Shown: piece after piece, positions 40,014 through 48,953 of the stretch
Layout of the letters: each line of letters begins with the position of its first letter
Numbering within the stretch: the first letter of the stretch is position 1
Assembly: GCF_009467795.1 (NCBI RefSeq)
Contig: NZ_WIAX01000013.1
Span: 186,001 to 250,000, forward strand
DNA length: 64,000 bases
Direction of reading: 5' to 3'
Origin: Nesterenkonia halophila
Lineage (GTDB): Bacteria > Actinomycetota > Actinomycetes > Actinomycetales > Micrococcaceae
The notes under the pieces: generated by a model
What the model saw: only the letters and a program-made list of their open reading frames with translations
Databases searched by the model: none
Told to the model about the DNA's origin: nothing
Position numbers and translations under genes: made by a program

Positions 40014-41948
40014 ATGCGCCCCTCCCGCCCCTCGGCGATGCCGTGGCTGCTCTCCGTCCTGGTCACGCCCGCTCTCGTCCTGCCGCAGACCGGGGCGACC
40101 GCCCCGCCCTCGCCGGCGGAGGAGGCCCGGGAGGAGCCGCTGGTGTGCACCCCCTCGTCGGACGCCACGTCCTATGACACGGATTCGTCACAACGCTGGA
40201 GGGTGGCCGACCGCTCAGTCGTGGATCCCTCCATCTGGTCCGGCCATCAGGTGTCGCAGGACATGGTCGTCGACGGGCCGGCGACCTATGTGGGGTATTA
40301 CGACGCCGACCGACACCTGACCGTCGGCTACCGCCCGGCGCCGGGGCATCCGTGGGAGACCCGCCGACTGTCCGGCGCCGCCGCCGTCGTCGGCTGGGAC
40401 AGTCACAACGGCATCGACCTGGCGGTCGACTCCGCCGGAGATCTCCACGTCGCGGCGAACATGCACCTGGACGACCTGCGCTACTGGCGCACCAGCTCAC
40501 CGGGGGACCTCGATTCGCTCGAGCGCGTGGAGACCATGGTCTCGCCCGACCGGGAGGATCAGGTGACCTACCCGGCCTTCCGGCGCGCCGACGACGGCAC
40601 GCTGATCTTCGATCATCGGAACGGCGGCGCCGGCGACGGGACCCAGTTCTTCAGCGTCTACGATCCCGATCGGCGCAGCTGGTCCTCCCTCGTGGACGGT
40701 CCGCTCTTCGACGGCGGATCATCGCGCGACGGTGAAGACTACAGCGCCTATCACCGGATCACCGAGGAGCCGAACAGCGACGGCTACTACGAGATGACCT
40801 GGGTCTGGCGCCGGACCCCGGACGCGGCGACGAACTCGCGCCTGTCCTATGCGCGCAGCACGGACCTCGAGCACTGGGAGACCGCCTCGGGGAAGCCCCT
40901 GGACCTCCCCCTCCGCCGGGACGCCGCCGGCGTGGTGGTGGACGACGTTCCGGAGCACGGCGGTCTCCTCAACGGGGCCGAGCGAGTCGCCGAGGACTCC
41001 TCCGGACGTCCGGTGGTCGTCTATCCGCGGCTCGACGACGCCGGGGACCATCAGCTGTTCGGCGCCCGTCCGTCGGCCGACGGATGGGAGACGCAGAGGC
41101 TCACGCGCTGGACGGGCAGCATGGACCTCGAGGGAGAGGGCACCCTCTCGACCCCATTGCACCTGAGCGACGTCGAGTCGCAGTCCGACGGGAGCATCCG
41201 GGCAGACTTCCGGTGCTCGGGCCCGGAGAAGCGTGCCCGCTCCCTGATCCTGGACGGCCGCTCGCTGAAGCCGGTGGCGGAGACGGCCATCCCGTCGAAC
41301 GGCTACCCCGCGGAGATCACCCGGCGACGGGAGACCACACCCCCGGCCGATCATGGGGTGCTGGAGGTCGTCGAGCCGGCCGACGACGAGAGGCGCGCCA
41401 TGTTCTGGCAGTCCCGGGGCAGCAACGGGGACCGGCCGTTCCAGCAGACGCCGTCTCCGCTGCCGCTGCGCGTCTACACGCTGGAACCGCAGACCGCCGC
41501 CTCTCCGCCGCGGCAGCTGCAGGCGGAGCCCTCGTCACAGGGCCTCCGCCTCACCTGGCGCGCCCCGACGGACGACGGCGGCTCCCCCATCACCGGCTAC
41601 CGCATCGAGACCTCGCGGGACGGCGGCATGACCTGGCGACGCGCCGACCACGTCGACAGCACCGCCGCCCGGATCGATCCCGAGCGCGCGGACGGTCCGG
41701 AGGACCTGACCATGCGCGTCACGGCGACGAATCGGAACGGCGCGGGAGACGGCGCCACCGTCGTGGCCTCGGTGCCGGGCACGATGGCCGCAGTCGAAGC
41801 CTCGGGCGCCGCCGACGTCGACGGCGCTCGGAATACCTGGGTCCCGACGGCGGCAGGCGGCGGCATCCTCCTCCTGCTCGCGCTGGCCGTCCGACGTCGT
41901 CGGCCGGCCCGTTCCCGTCGTCGACGCTACAGGCCGCGCTCGCGATAG
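40014..41948 (+). CDS. Secreted BNR-4 repeat protein with fibronectin III domain and C-terminal membrane anchor
   Basis: A 644-residue protein. A signal peptide (to about residue 28) is followed by a BNR-4-type beta-propeller (about 45-500), recognisable from HNGIDLAVDSAGDLHVAANMH, VTYPAFRRADDGTLIFDHRNG and GLLNGAERVAEDSSGRPVVVYPR. Then come a fibronectin III domain (about 510-605), a hydrophobic segment (AAGGGILLLLALAV) and an Arg-rich tail. Relatives include polysaccharide lyases and carbohydrate-binding proteins. It would face outward, anchored in the membrane. Its 3' end overlaps the convergent sulfotransferase-like gene by 22 bases. Set in a polymer locus, it may trim or bind the polymer. 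Confidence 0.75.
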   Translation: MRPSRPSAMPWLLSVLVTPALVLPQTGATAPPSPAEEAREEPLVCTPSSDATSYDTDSSQRWRVADRSVVDPSIWSGHQVSQDMVVDGPATYVGYYDADRHLTVGYRPAPGHPWETRRLSGAAAVVGWDSHNGIDLAVDSAGDLHVAANMHLDDLRYWRTSSPGDLDSLERVETMVSPDREDQVTYPAFRRADDGTLIFDHRNGGAGDGTQFFSVYDPDRRSWSSLVDGPLFDGGSSRDGEDYSAYHRITEEPNSDGYYEMTWVWRRTPDAATNSRLSYARSTDLEHWETASGKPLDLPLRRDAAGVVVDDVPEHGGLLNGAERVAEDSSGRPVVVYPRLDDAGDHQLFGARPSADGWETQRLTRWTGSMDLEGEGTLSTPLHLSDVESQSDGSIRADFRCSGPEKRARSLILDGRSLKPVAETAIPSNGYPAEITRRRETTPPADHGVLEVVEPADDERRAMFWQSRGSNGDRPFQQTPSPLPLRVYTLEPQTAASPPRQLQAEPSSQGLRLTWRAPTDDGGSPITGYRIETSRDGGMTWRRADHVDSTAARIDPERADGPEDLTMRVTATNRNGAGDGATVVASVPGTMAAVEASGAADVDGARNTWVPTAAGGGILLLLALAVRRRRPARSRRRRYRPRSR

Positions 41949-42934
41949 GTCTCGTCCAGAGCCTTCACCAGCTGGTAGCAGAGATCGTCCAGCTCACTGT
42001 CCGCCGCCTCCTGCGGCCGCCAGTCCTCGACGGGCTTGGAACGGAAGGCCTCCGGGTCCGTCCATCGCCGGTCCGACGTGATGCGGTCCATGTAGGGCGC
42101 TCGCACGTGCTTCTCCAGGAGCGGTCTCTGCTCGCCCATGAAGTCGATGATCCGCTCGACCTCATCCATGGGCACCACCCAGGGCGGCCTCCCGCCCGGC
42201 AACGACCTGCTGAGGATGAAGTCGAAGCGCGGCCGATGGGGCTCCGGCCGCAGATCCGGATGCCGCTGGTACAGCCTCAGGACCTCCCCGGGCAGGCTCG
42301 CGTTCGCTCTCTCGACCTGCTCGGCCCGTTGCCGGATGGAGTAGATGTCGCAGAAGTCGCCGACGATGTCTCCGCTCAGCGGGACGACGTCGACGCTGTC
42401 GACCAGGCCGGCGTACTTCTCGGCGAATTCTCCCCACCGCATCTGGGTGTCCAGGAACTTCCCGGTGTAGTCCGACAGCGTCGACGAGGACCAGGCGCCC
42501 CACTGCCACCAGGCCGAGTTGACCAGATCGACGGGGGACCGCACCCATGCGACGAACTCCACGCGCACGTCGTCCGGGACGCAGCCCAGCAGCAGGTGCG
42601 CGCCCTCGCTGGTGTGGAAGTACGACTCGTTCGAGATCACGAGGAAATCGTGGTCCTCGTAGTACTGCCCGAGACGCCGCCGCAGCAGCTCGGGGAACGA
42701 GTCTCCGAAGGTCCCGAGGTTAGAGAAGATCGGGGAGGACTTCGCCCCGGAGAGGCTGTCCTCGGCCCGTTTCCGCAGTGACTCGCCCAGCACCAGACCG
42801 TTGCGGCGGAGGACCGCATAACGCCCGACGCCGATCTGGTCGGAACGCATCAGCCCGGCACGAGGCAGCCAGGTCTGCAGGGCGCTGCTGCCGCACTTTC
42901 CCGCCCCACCGTGGATGATCAGTCGTTTGACCAC
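41927..42934 (-). CDS. Sulfotransferase-like protein
   Basis: A 335-residue protein whose N-terminus reads VVKRLIIHGGAGKCGSSALQ. This matches the phosphosulfate-binding loop style of bacterial sulfotransferases (I-H-x-G-x-x-K-x-G-S-x-x-L-Q). RVEFVAWVRSPVDLVNSAWWQW resembles the second PAPS-binding region with its Arg and Ser. I prefer the GTG at 42934, with AAGGAG four bases upstream; an ATG at 42964 overlapping the previous stop is possible. With PAPS-making genes 5 kb away and polymer genes upstream, sulfation of the surface polymer is a reasonable inference. Donor use is unproven. Confidence 0.65.
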   Translation of the reverse strand: MVKRLIIHGGAGKCGSSALQTWLPRAGLMRSDQIGVGRYAVLRRNGLVLGESLRKRAEDSLSGAKSSPIFSNLGTFGDSFPELLRRRLGQYYEDHDFLVISNESYFHTSEGAHLLLGCVPDDVRVEFVAWVRSPVDLVNSAWWQWGAWSSSTLSDYTGKFLDTQMRWGEFAEKYAGLVDSVDVVPLSGDIVGDFCDIYSIRQRAEQVERANASLPGEVLRLYQRHPDLRPEPHRPRFDFILSRSLPGGRPPWVVPMDEVERIIDFMGEQRPLLEKHVRAPYMDRITSDRRWTDPEAFRSKPVEDWRPQEAADSELDDLCYQLVKALDETYRERGL

Positions 42935-42960
42935 GCTTCTCCTTCGTTCGACCTGGGCGC

Positions 42961-44181
42961 TCATCCCTCGCCGACGGACACGGTGGACTCGGCATCGTCG
43001 GTCGCTGCGAGCCCCGCCAGGTGGTCCGACGGGTTCAGCCCCAGCTCCCGCACGACATCGAGGTACGACGCAGCGATGCTCCGCCTCCGCGCATCGAGGA
43101 CCGCCGGATCGCTGTCGAAGACGACCGTCTGGAAGACATCCTTGAGATCCTCGAGGCGCCGCACCTCGTTCATCTGGTGCAGGGACGCCGAGGGGATGGC
43201 CATGGTCTCGGTCAGCTCCTTGACGCGGAGGTCGTGGACGACAGGCATGGCGGGGACGGAGGCCTGGATTCCCATCATGTTCCCGTGGATACGGGAACCG
43301 ACCACGCCGCTGCACTTGGCCATGTACGCGATCCACTCGTCGACGCGGGAGAAGGCCTGCGCGCGTGAACGGAGCAGCTCCTCGAACTTCTTGACGTCCA
43401 TGCCGGCGATGTAGGAGTTCAGATGCGCGAGCTGCTGTCGGTTGACCCGCTCGTCGAAGCCGAGGCCCCACTGCAGCACCGCCGGCTGCATCTGCCCGAC
43501 GTAGTCGGCCCCCCGGTACCGCACATACTCGAAGAGGAGCTTCTCGACCTTGTCATGCATCGGCGTCCGAGCCGACTGGCCGTAGATCCCCTCAGTGATC
43601 GCGAGACGGTCCAGGACCGAGTTCCGGCTTCCCTTCTCGATGATGGTGGTCCACAGCGCAGGATCGGCGTTGATCAGGTACGAGGGGCAGCCGAGCGCCA
43701 CGACGTTGTCGATCCCGTACCGGGACAGGACCTCCTTGGTGAACTCGCCCCGCACGAGGATAGCGGGCGTGCGCGCCGCCACTTCCTGGAGGAACGTCAC
43801 CGTGCCCGAGGGGATCTCGGGGAAGTCGGACGGCGTCATGTCCATCTTCGCCTGGGAGCCCACTCCGCAGAGCAGGACCGGCTTGTCGACCTTGCGGACG
43901 AAATGGGCCTGCTGGCCGTAGTCGATCTGGGGATTCACCAGATTCGCCTCGGGCAGCACCATGACGTCGACGTTGTCCCGCACCCACGCGGGATCCGACG
44001 AATAGGTGAGATACACGACCTCGTCGGCGAAGAGCTTCCGCGCCCCGTACTTGAAGGCGAGGTTGCCGGTATTGATGCTGGTGACCTGGATCAGCTCGTC
44101 ATAGCTGAGGCCGACCCGGTCGGTCACCCCGTTGTAGTCCTGCAGTCCCGTCGCGTCGTAGACGAAATATCCAACACGCAT
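42961..44181 (-). CDS. Polysaccharide pyruvyl transferase family protein
   Basis: A 406-residue cytoplasmic transferase. The family's C-terminal signature is visible as GVVGSRIHGNMMGIQASVPAMPVVHD, and NTGNLAFKYGARKLF near residue 40 corresponds to the usual Gly-Asn-x-Gly-type N-terminal region. Members add a pyruvate ketal from phosphoenolpyruvate to sugar residues of surface polymers, giving them negative charge. AGGAAG lies before the ATG at 44181. It follows the WsaF-GT2 gene by 63 bases and precedes the sulfotransferase-like gene by 26, so all three are probably cotranscribed. Confidence 0.85.
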   Translation of the reverse strand: MRVGYFVYDATGLQDYNGVTDRVGLSYDELIQVTSINTGNLAFKYGARKLFADEVVYLTYSSDPAWVRDNVDVMVLPEANLVNPQIDYGQQAHFVRKVDKPVLLCGVGSQAKMDMTPSDFPEIPSGTVTFLQEVAARTPAILVRGEFTKEVLSRYGIDNVVALGCPSYLINADPALWTTIIEKGSRNSVLDRLAITEGIYGQSARTPMHDKVEKLLFEYVRYRGADYVGQMQPAVLQWGLGFDERVNRQQLAHLNSYIAGMDVKKFEELLRSRAQAFSRVDEWIAYMAKCSGVVGSRIHGNMMGIQASVPAMPVVHDLRVKELTETMAIPSASLHQMNEVRRLEDLKDVFQTVVFDSDPAVLDARRRSIAASYLDVVRELGLNPSDHLAGLAATDDAESTVSVGEG

Positions 44182-44244
44182 TGTCACTTCCTAGCCTCTG
44201 GTCTCGGTCGTCTGACTGTACTGGCCGATCATCGGCGGGCCCGC

Positions 44245-47200
44245 CTAGACCAGCTTCGGCCGCCCCGAGGCCTCGTCCATGTAGCGCTTCGACGCGTCCC
44301 AGGCGCCGTCGATGTACCGCTCCTTGGAGGCGAGGAAGGCCGCCAGCTCGCTCTCGCGCAGGCCGCTCCGGGCCGCCGCATGGGTCGCCTGCTCGGCTTC
44401 GTGCTGCTTCGCATGGACGACCTCCTTGGCATTCCGGAACCGCAGGAGGCCGAAGTTCTGGTAGAGCGCCGCGGCCTCCTCCGTGCCCCGCTTATAGGCC
44501 AGCTCCGGATCCTGCGTGTAGTCATGCGAATGGATGACCTGCGACGAAGGCGCATAGGCACGCGAGTAGCCCATCGTCAGCAACTTCCGCGCGATCGCCT
44601 GGTCCTCGGCGAAGGGCACCGGCGGGAAGCCGTGCTCGCGCAGCAGGTCCCCGCGATATCCGGCGTTGTTGTCGCTGTTGAAGCAGACGGTCGCCACGAA
44701 GTACGGGTCGTTGTCGAACCGCTCGGCGACATCCTTGCGCTCCATCACGTAGCCCAGACCGCGCAGTCCGTTGAAGTGCTGCTTCAGCTCGACGTCGTAC
44801 AGCTCATGGTGCTCCGAGTAGGCGCGGTGGCTGCCGAAGGAGTAGCCGCAGCTGGGCAGCATCGCGATGGGTGCGATCAGCGACTCGAGCCAGTACTCGT
44901 GCGCCGGGATGGCATCCTGCGTGATGTAGGCGTAGTAGTCCGTCTCCAGCAGGCGAGCCGCCTCGGTCCGCGCCGGACCGTGGGAGAAGGTCCGGGCGTC
45001 GATCGGGTGGACCTTCGCCAGTCCGCGCCGCTCGACCTCGGCCACGACCGGCGCGACCTCGCCGTCGAGCCGCGAGTCGATGATCTGCAGCTCCACGTCG
45101 AACGACGTCAGCTGGCCGTGGACCGCCTCGACGACCTCCCTGAATTCCTCCCCGGGGTAATAGGTCGGGATCACCACGCCGACGCTCCGTCGACGCGGGG
45201 CCGGCTCGCGCTGCTCCTCGGCGACCAGGAAGTTCTCCTCCATCCACGCGCCGATCTTCTCGAACTCGCCCTCCCAGGAGAGCGAGCGCGCGAAGCTGTG
45301 GTACGCCCCGCGGAGCTCGTCGAAGGACTCCTGCGTCAGCCGACGCGCCTGCTCGGCGACGAACCGGACGATCCCCTCCGCGGACGGCTCCACGGAGTGG
45401 GCGCCGCGGGCGTCCGTCGTCTCCCGCGTCGACTCCGACGCCGGCTGCACGACGACGGTGCCGGCCGCGGCGAGCTCCACCGGCATGATCGAGTAGTTGG
45501 TGGCCGATGCGACGAGCCCGAATCGCGACTTCTGGAACAGCTCCGCCATCTCGGCCGGAGAGATGACCCCGGCGTTCACCACTTTGTCGCCGAGCGGATA
45601 GGCCGGGTGGTCGTCGCCGAAGACGACCACCTCGCCCAGGCCCAGCTCGGCGAGCTTGTTGGCGGCGTCGGCCATCATCTCGGAGGCCCGTCGCGCCGAG
45701 TGGCCGCGGACGTAGACCGCGGCGAGCACGTCGCGCTCGGCGAGCGGCAGGTCGCGCTGGGAGAACATCGGCTCCGCGCACAGCTCGAAGCTCGTGTGCA
45801 TGCCGCCGTAGGGCTCGACGAGCTGCTCGAGCCACGGCCCGGCGCAGATGAAGTCCAGCCCGAGGCGGTAGGTCCACTCGGCCCGGAGAGCGTCAGCGCC
45901 GGCGGGGAGGAACAGCGACTCGCGGTCCTGCACGAAGTACAGGCGCGCATTGGCGTTCTTGTTCTCCGTGGTCAAGTACGCCGTGTCCCAGGAGCTCGCC
46001 ACGAGGACCTCGCCCGCCACCTCATGGAAGCCGTCCTCGAACCGACGGAAGGAGATCGGGCTGATCGGGAAATGCCCGATGAACTCGGCGTAGAGGTCGT
46101 CGATCTGCGAGACGGTCTTCTCTCCGGGGATCCAGAACACCGACTCCCAGCCCAGGCGAGCCAGCGTGCGCGCCGCACGGAACATGGTGGTGTGACCGCC
46201 TCCGCCCTTGCTGAAGGCGGGGACGACCCAGTTGATCCGCCGGCGACCGACGCGGACGGAGGAGAGCACCTCGGTGGTCTCCAGATCGACCTCGGACTCC
46301 AGGACCTCGGCGGGTGTCTGCACGTCGATCCAGTCCTGCCCGGTCCAGTGGCCGACCCAGGCCACTGCGGAGGCCAGCCGGGCCCGCTGCATGCCGGCGG
46401 CGACTTCCCGGGACGGCAGATGCCCCAGGAGGATGCCGATGGACAGGAAGTGCGCGAGCGCCGTGCCGTCCCAGCCCTGGAGCTCGGTCGCATACCGCTC
46501 GCGATAGTAGCCGGGGTCGAAGAAGCGGGACGGCTGCGTGCCCTCGCGCTCCCCGTTCAGCTGGTAATGCAGCACGAAGTCGAAGTCGTCGCCCGCCTTC
46601 GTGAGATCGGGCCGCCGATTCCGATAGTGGACCGCGTCGAAGTCGAAGAACTGCCGCGCGGCGTGCAGCGCCGCGCGGCTGTGGAGCGTGCGCCCACGCT
46701 CCGTCGCCGCCGTCGGCGAGGTGATCTCGCGGCCCTCGAGGTGCCCGAACTGGCGATAGTGCTTCACCGGGTGGACGCGCTTCGCCGCCACATCGCCGAA
46801 GCGCTTCCAGTAGTCGATCGGGGAGAAGTTCTGGTTGGGGGCCAGCAGGTTCTGCCGCCCCACCCGGCTGTAGTGGTTCCGTGCCTCGTCGGGGCCGCTC
46901 AGACGGTGGACCTCGGCGTACCACTCCGCATCCAGCTCGACGATCTCGTCGACCCCGGCCCCGCTGGAGATGCCGGTGGCCGGCGCCGTATAGGGGCGGT
47001 CCTCGTCCAGCCCGTGCGTCAGCAGGTGGAGCGTGATCAGCCAACGTCCCCAGGTCTGCGGGATGTCCGCGTTGAGGTCGCGATACTGCCGCCAGTCGAA
47101 GGTGGGCGGGACGTCGGCGGGGTCCACGTTCTTCGACTCGGCCAGCGACTCGAAGGTCGGATGCCGCTCGGCCGCTCCGCCCTTCTCCCTCCAGTGCGCC

Positions 47201-47280
47201 TCCGCCTCGGCGGCGTTCAGCCCGCGGGCGTCCTCGTACCAGGAGGTGTAGAAGTCACTGTCGAAGTGCGGGGTGTTCAC
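44245..47280 (-). CDS. Bifunctional WsaF-like/GT2 rhamnosyltransferase
   Basis: A 1011-residue multidomain glycosyltransferase. Residues 1-330 contain repeated motifs of the type F-D-x-x-x-Y-x-x-x-x-x-D-L (for example at 61-70 and 213-226) and histidine-Tyr-rich spacer units. From about 349 a WsaF-like GT-B domain starts (INWVVPAFSKGGGGHTTMFR) with the late segment FGLVASATNYSIMPVELAAAG. From about 690 a GT2 domain follows (VGVVIPTYYPGEEFREVVEAV, DARTFSHGPARTEAA, FNSDNNAGYRGDLLREHGFP). WsaF and this GT2 type are rhamnosyltransferases in S-layer glycan and rhamnan pathways; dTDP-rhamnose genes lie 8 kb away. The GTG at 47280 has AGGGAG nine bases upstream. Confidence 0.87.
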   Translation of the reverse strand: MNTPHFDSDFYTSWYEDARGLNAAEAEAHWREKGGAAERHPTFESLAESKNVDPADVPPTFDWRQYRDLNADIPQTWGRWLITLHLLTHGLDEDRPYTAPATGISSGAGVDEIVELDAEWYAEVHRLSGPDEARNHYSRVGRQNLLAPNQNFSPIDYWKRFGDVAAKRVHPVKHYRQFGHLEGREITSPTAATERGRTLHSRAALHAARQFFDFDAVHYRNRRPDLTKAGDDFDFVLHYQLNGEREGTQPSRFFDPGYYRERYATELQGWDGTALAHFLSIGILLGHLPSREVAAGMQRARLASAVAWVGHWTGQDWIDVQTPAEVLESEVDLETTEVLSSVRVGRRRINWVVPAFSKGGGGHTTMFRAARTLARLGWESVFWIPGEKTVSQIDDLYAEFIGHFPISPISFRRFEDGFHEVAGEVLVASSWDTAYLTTENKNANARLYFVQDRESLFLPAGADALRAEWTYRLGLDFICAGPWLEQLVEPYGGMHTSFELCAEPMFSQRDLPLAERDVLAAVYVRGHSARRASEMMADAANKLAELGLGEVVVFGDDHPAYPLGDKVVNAGVISPAEMAELFQKSRFGLVASATNYSIMPVELAAAGTVVVQPASESTRETTDARGAHSVEPSAEGIVRFVAEQARRLTQESFDELRGAYHSFARSLSWEGEFEKIGAWMEENFLVAEEQREPAPRRRSVGVVIPTYYPGEEFREVVEAVHGQLTSFDVELQIIDSRLDGEVAPVVAEVERRGLAKVHPIDARTFSHGPARTEAARLLETDYYAYITQDAIPAHEYWLESLIAPIAMLPSCGYSFGSHRAYSEHHELYDVELKQHFNGLRGLGYVMERKDVAERFDNDPYFVATVCFNSDNNAGYRGDLLREHGFPPVPFAEDQAIARKLLTMGYSRAYAPSSQVIHSHDYTQDPELAYKRGTEEAAALYQNFGLLRFRNAKEVVHAKQHEAEQATHAAARSGLRESELAAFLASKERYIDGAWDASKRYMDEASGRPKLV

Positions 47281-47621
47281 CAGTCGTTCTCCCTTGATCC
47301 AGAGGTGTCGGACGAGTTGCTGCGAGCGGCGGGCGGGCAGACCTGTTCCGAGGGCGTCGCACAGGACGGGCGCTGGAGCCTCCGACGACCCTCCGGGCCG
47401 GACGGAACATGCCGATCCCGGAGTGCAGGACGTCGCCGCCGGGTGTTCCCCTCGCGCCCGGACGGGCTTCCGAGACGCGGCGACATGGACTGCGCCGCGC
47501 TGCACAGGTTCTGCCGCTGGCGCAGTCTACCTGCGCCCGGCGCCCTACCCGCCGGTACCCGGTGGCGCGCCTCCGCGAGGTCCTCAGGTCTCGGTTCATC
47601 GGGTCGATTCATCGGCGCGGC
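47281..47621. other. 341-bp gap without a recognised gene
   Basis: This stretch separates the AlgX-like gene from the WsaF-GT2 gene, both on the minus strand. Reading frames on either strand look like chance frames in GC-rich DNA. It is long enough for a promoter of the downstream three-gene unit, but I see no convincing -35/-10 pair or hairpin. Confidence 0.5.
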
Positions 47622-48953
47622 TCACTGCTCCGGGATCTGCGGCATGAATCGTTCGATCGTCTGGCCGATGACCACATCCGGCCGGACACGCTCGATCTCG
47701 TCCCAGTCGAACTCCGCCTGCCAGCGCATCCGGAACTCGGCGAAGAGGTGCTTCGCCCACCATCCGAGATGCTCGGAGTCCTCGCCCGGGCCGAAGGACG
47801 AGCTGCCGAATGCCATCGCGCTCTTCGGCGACGCAGCCGTGCTGTTCTTGAAGTCGAACCACAGGCCGCGATGCCGCCCGGACCCGACCTCGCCGCGGGC
47901 GGTCATCCTGGCGGCCTCTGCGTACGGCTGGAAGTCCCGGTCGTCTGCCACTGTGACCTGCTCGTAGAACGGCAGCGTGCCGAAATACTTGGAGAGGTCC
48001 CCGCGCCGAGCCTGGGTGGTGCTCATCGGCACGCGCTCGACGACTGCGCGCAGGCGCGGCTCGACGGCGGCGAAGAGACCTGCCGCCACCTTCTGGGTGC
48101 CCTGCGGCGAGAGATGCGTGTCGGTGGCGAAGAAGCCCGAGCGCTTGGGCTTCATCTGTTCGAGCGTCGGACGCACGTTCACCCACCACGGCTCGCTGCG
48201 CAGCGCGGAGCTGACCTCCCGGAGGAGCGGAGTGGGGCCGCTCACCGGGACCGGCGCCAGGTCGCGGAGGATGCTCAGCTTCTCCGGCAGGATCGTCTGG
48301 ACGTAGGTGATGCCCAGCTCGGCGCACCGCTCAGCGCGCCTCTGGAGGAGCTCGACCCACTGGGCGGAGAGCTCTCGCACGTCCTCGCGATCCATCCGAT
48401 ACTGCTCCGTCAGGCTGTTCGATCCCCCGGTGAGGAACATGACGCCGTCATGGCCCAAGACGGCCGGGTCCGCCGAATACCCCACCGGCAGATGGACCGG
48501 AGAGAAGTCCTCCGGGCGGGGGTGACCCACACGCTGCGGATGGTCCGTGCCGCCGGCGCCTCCCCGGGCGGCCTTGTTCTCCAGCTCCTGGCGGGCCTTG
48601 TCCGCGCAGACGACCCGAAAGCCGTCGGTGGGACTGAGGATCGTCCGACGCCGCCCGGCCACCGCTACCAGGCGGACCTTCTCCGCGACGAAGGCGAGTG
48701 CCGAATACCGTCGGGGAAGATCCAGCTCGAAGGGTACCGCTTCGGGGACGGCGCGCTGCAGCGTCGTGTCCGTGCCCTGCGGCGTGATCGTCATCAGCGT
48801 CCTGCCGTCATGGACCAGCTCCACGTACTCAGCATGCGCCGCCCAGCCGGACGCCGTCGCCTGGGCGAAATCGATGCGGAAGTAGCCGTACGGCTGGTCG
48901 GCGGCCTGTGTGTCCGACGCGTGCTGTTCGGCCGTCGGGTGGTCAGTCGTCAT
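47622..48953 (-). CDS. AlgX/AlgJ-like SGNH-fold protein, probable polymer O-acetyltransferase
   Basis: A 443-residue protein. After an N-terminal beta domain (to about 110) an SGNH-like domain appears, with VMFLTGGSNSLTEQYRM (Gly-Ser block) and the catalytic-type Asp-x-His in FFATDTHLSPQGTQKVAAGL. This pairing is characteristic of AlgX/AlgJ/DltD-like acetyltransferases. There is no signal peptide or membrane helix, so it probably works in the cytoplasm, unlike AlgX. It overlaps the preceding glycosyltransferase gene by 11 bases. The likely role is O-acetylation of the glycan or its lipid-linked unit; the acyl donor is unknown. Confidence 0.7.
   Translation of the reverse strand: MTTDHPTAEQHASDTQAADQPYGYFRIDFAQATASGWAAHAEYVELVHDGRTLMTITPQGTDTTLQRAVPEAVPFELDLPRRYSALAFVAEKVRLVAVAGRRRTILSPTDGFRVVCADKARQELENKAARGGAGGTDHPQRVGHPRPEDFSPVHLPVGYSADPAVLGHDGVMFLTGGSNSLTEQYRMDREDVRELSAQWVELLQRRAERCAELGITYVQTILPEKLSILRDLAPVPVSGPTPLLREVSSALRSEPWWVNVRPTLEQMKPKRSGFFATDTHLSPQGTQKVAAGLFAAVEPRLRAVVERVPMSTTQARRGDLSKYFGTLPFYEQVTVADDRDFQPYAEAARMTARGEVGSGRHRGLWFDFKNSTAASPKSAMAFGSSSFGPGEDSEHLGWWAKHLFAEFRMRWQAEFDWDEIERVRPDVVIGQTIERFMPQIPEQ

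Noticed and set aside
47281-47621. Frames in the 341-bp gap considered as a small gene
   Set aside because: None has a start signal, coding-like composition or a recognisable hydrophobic or folded segment.
43423-47967. Long plus-strand open frame opposite the WsaF-GT2 and pyruvyl transferase genes
   Set aside because: Its translation is rich in Arg, Val, Leu and Gly without any domain, and it mirrors genes with clear motifs and start signals on the other strand.
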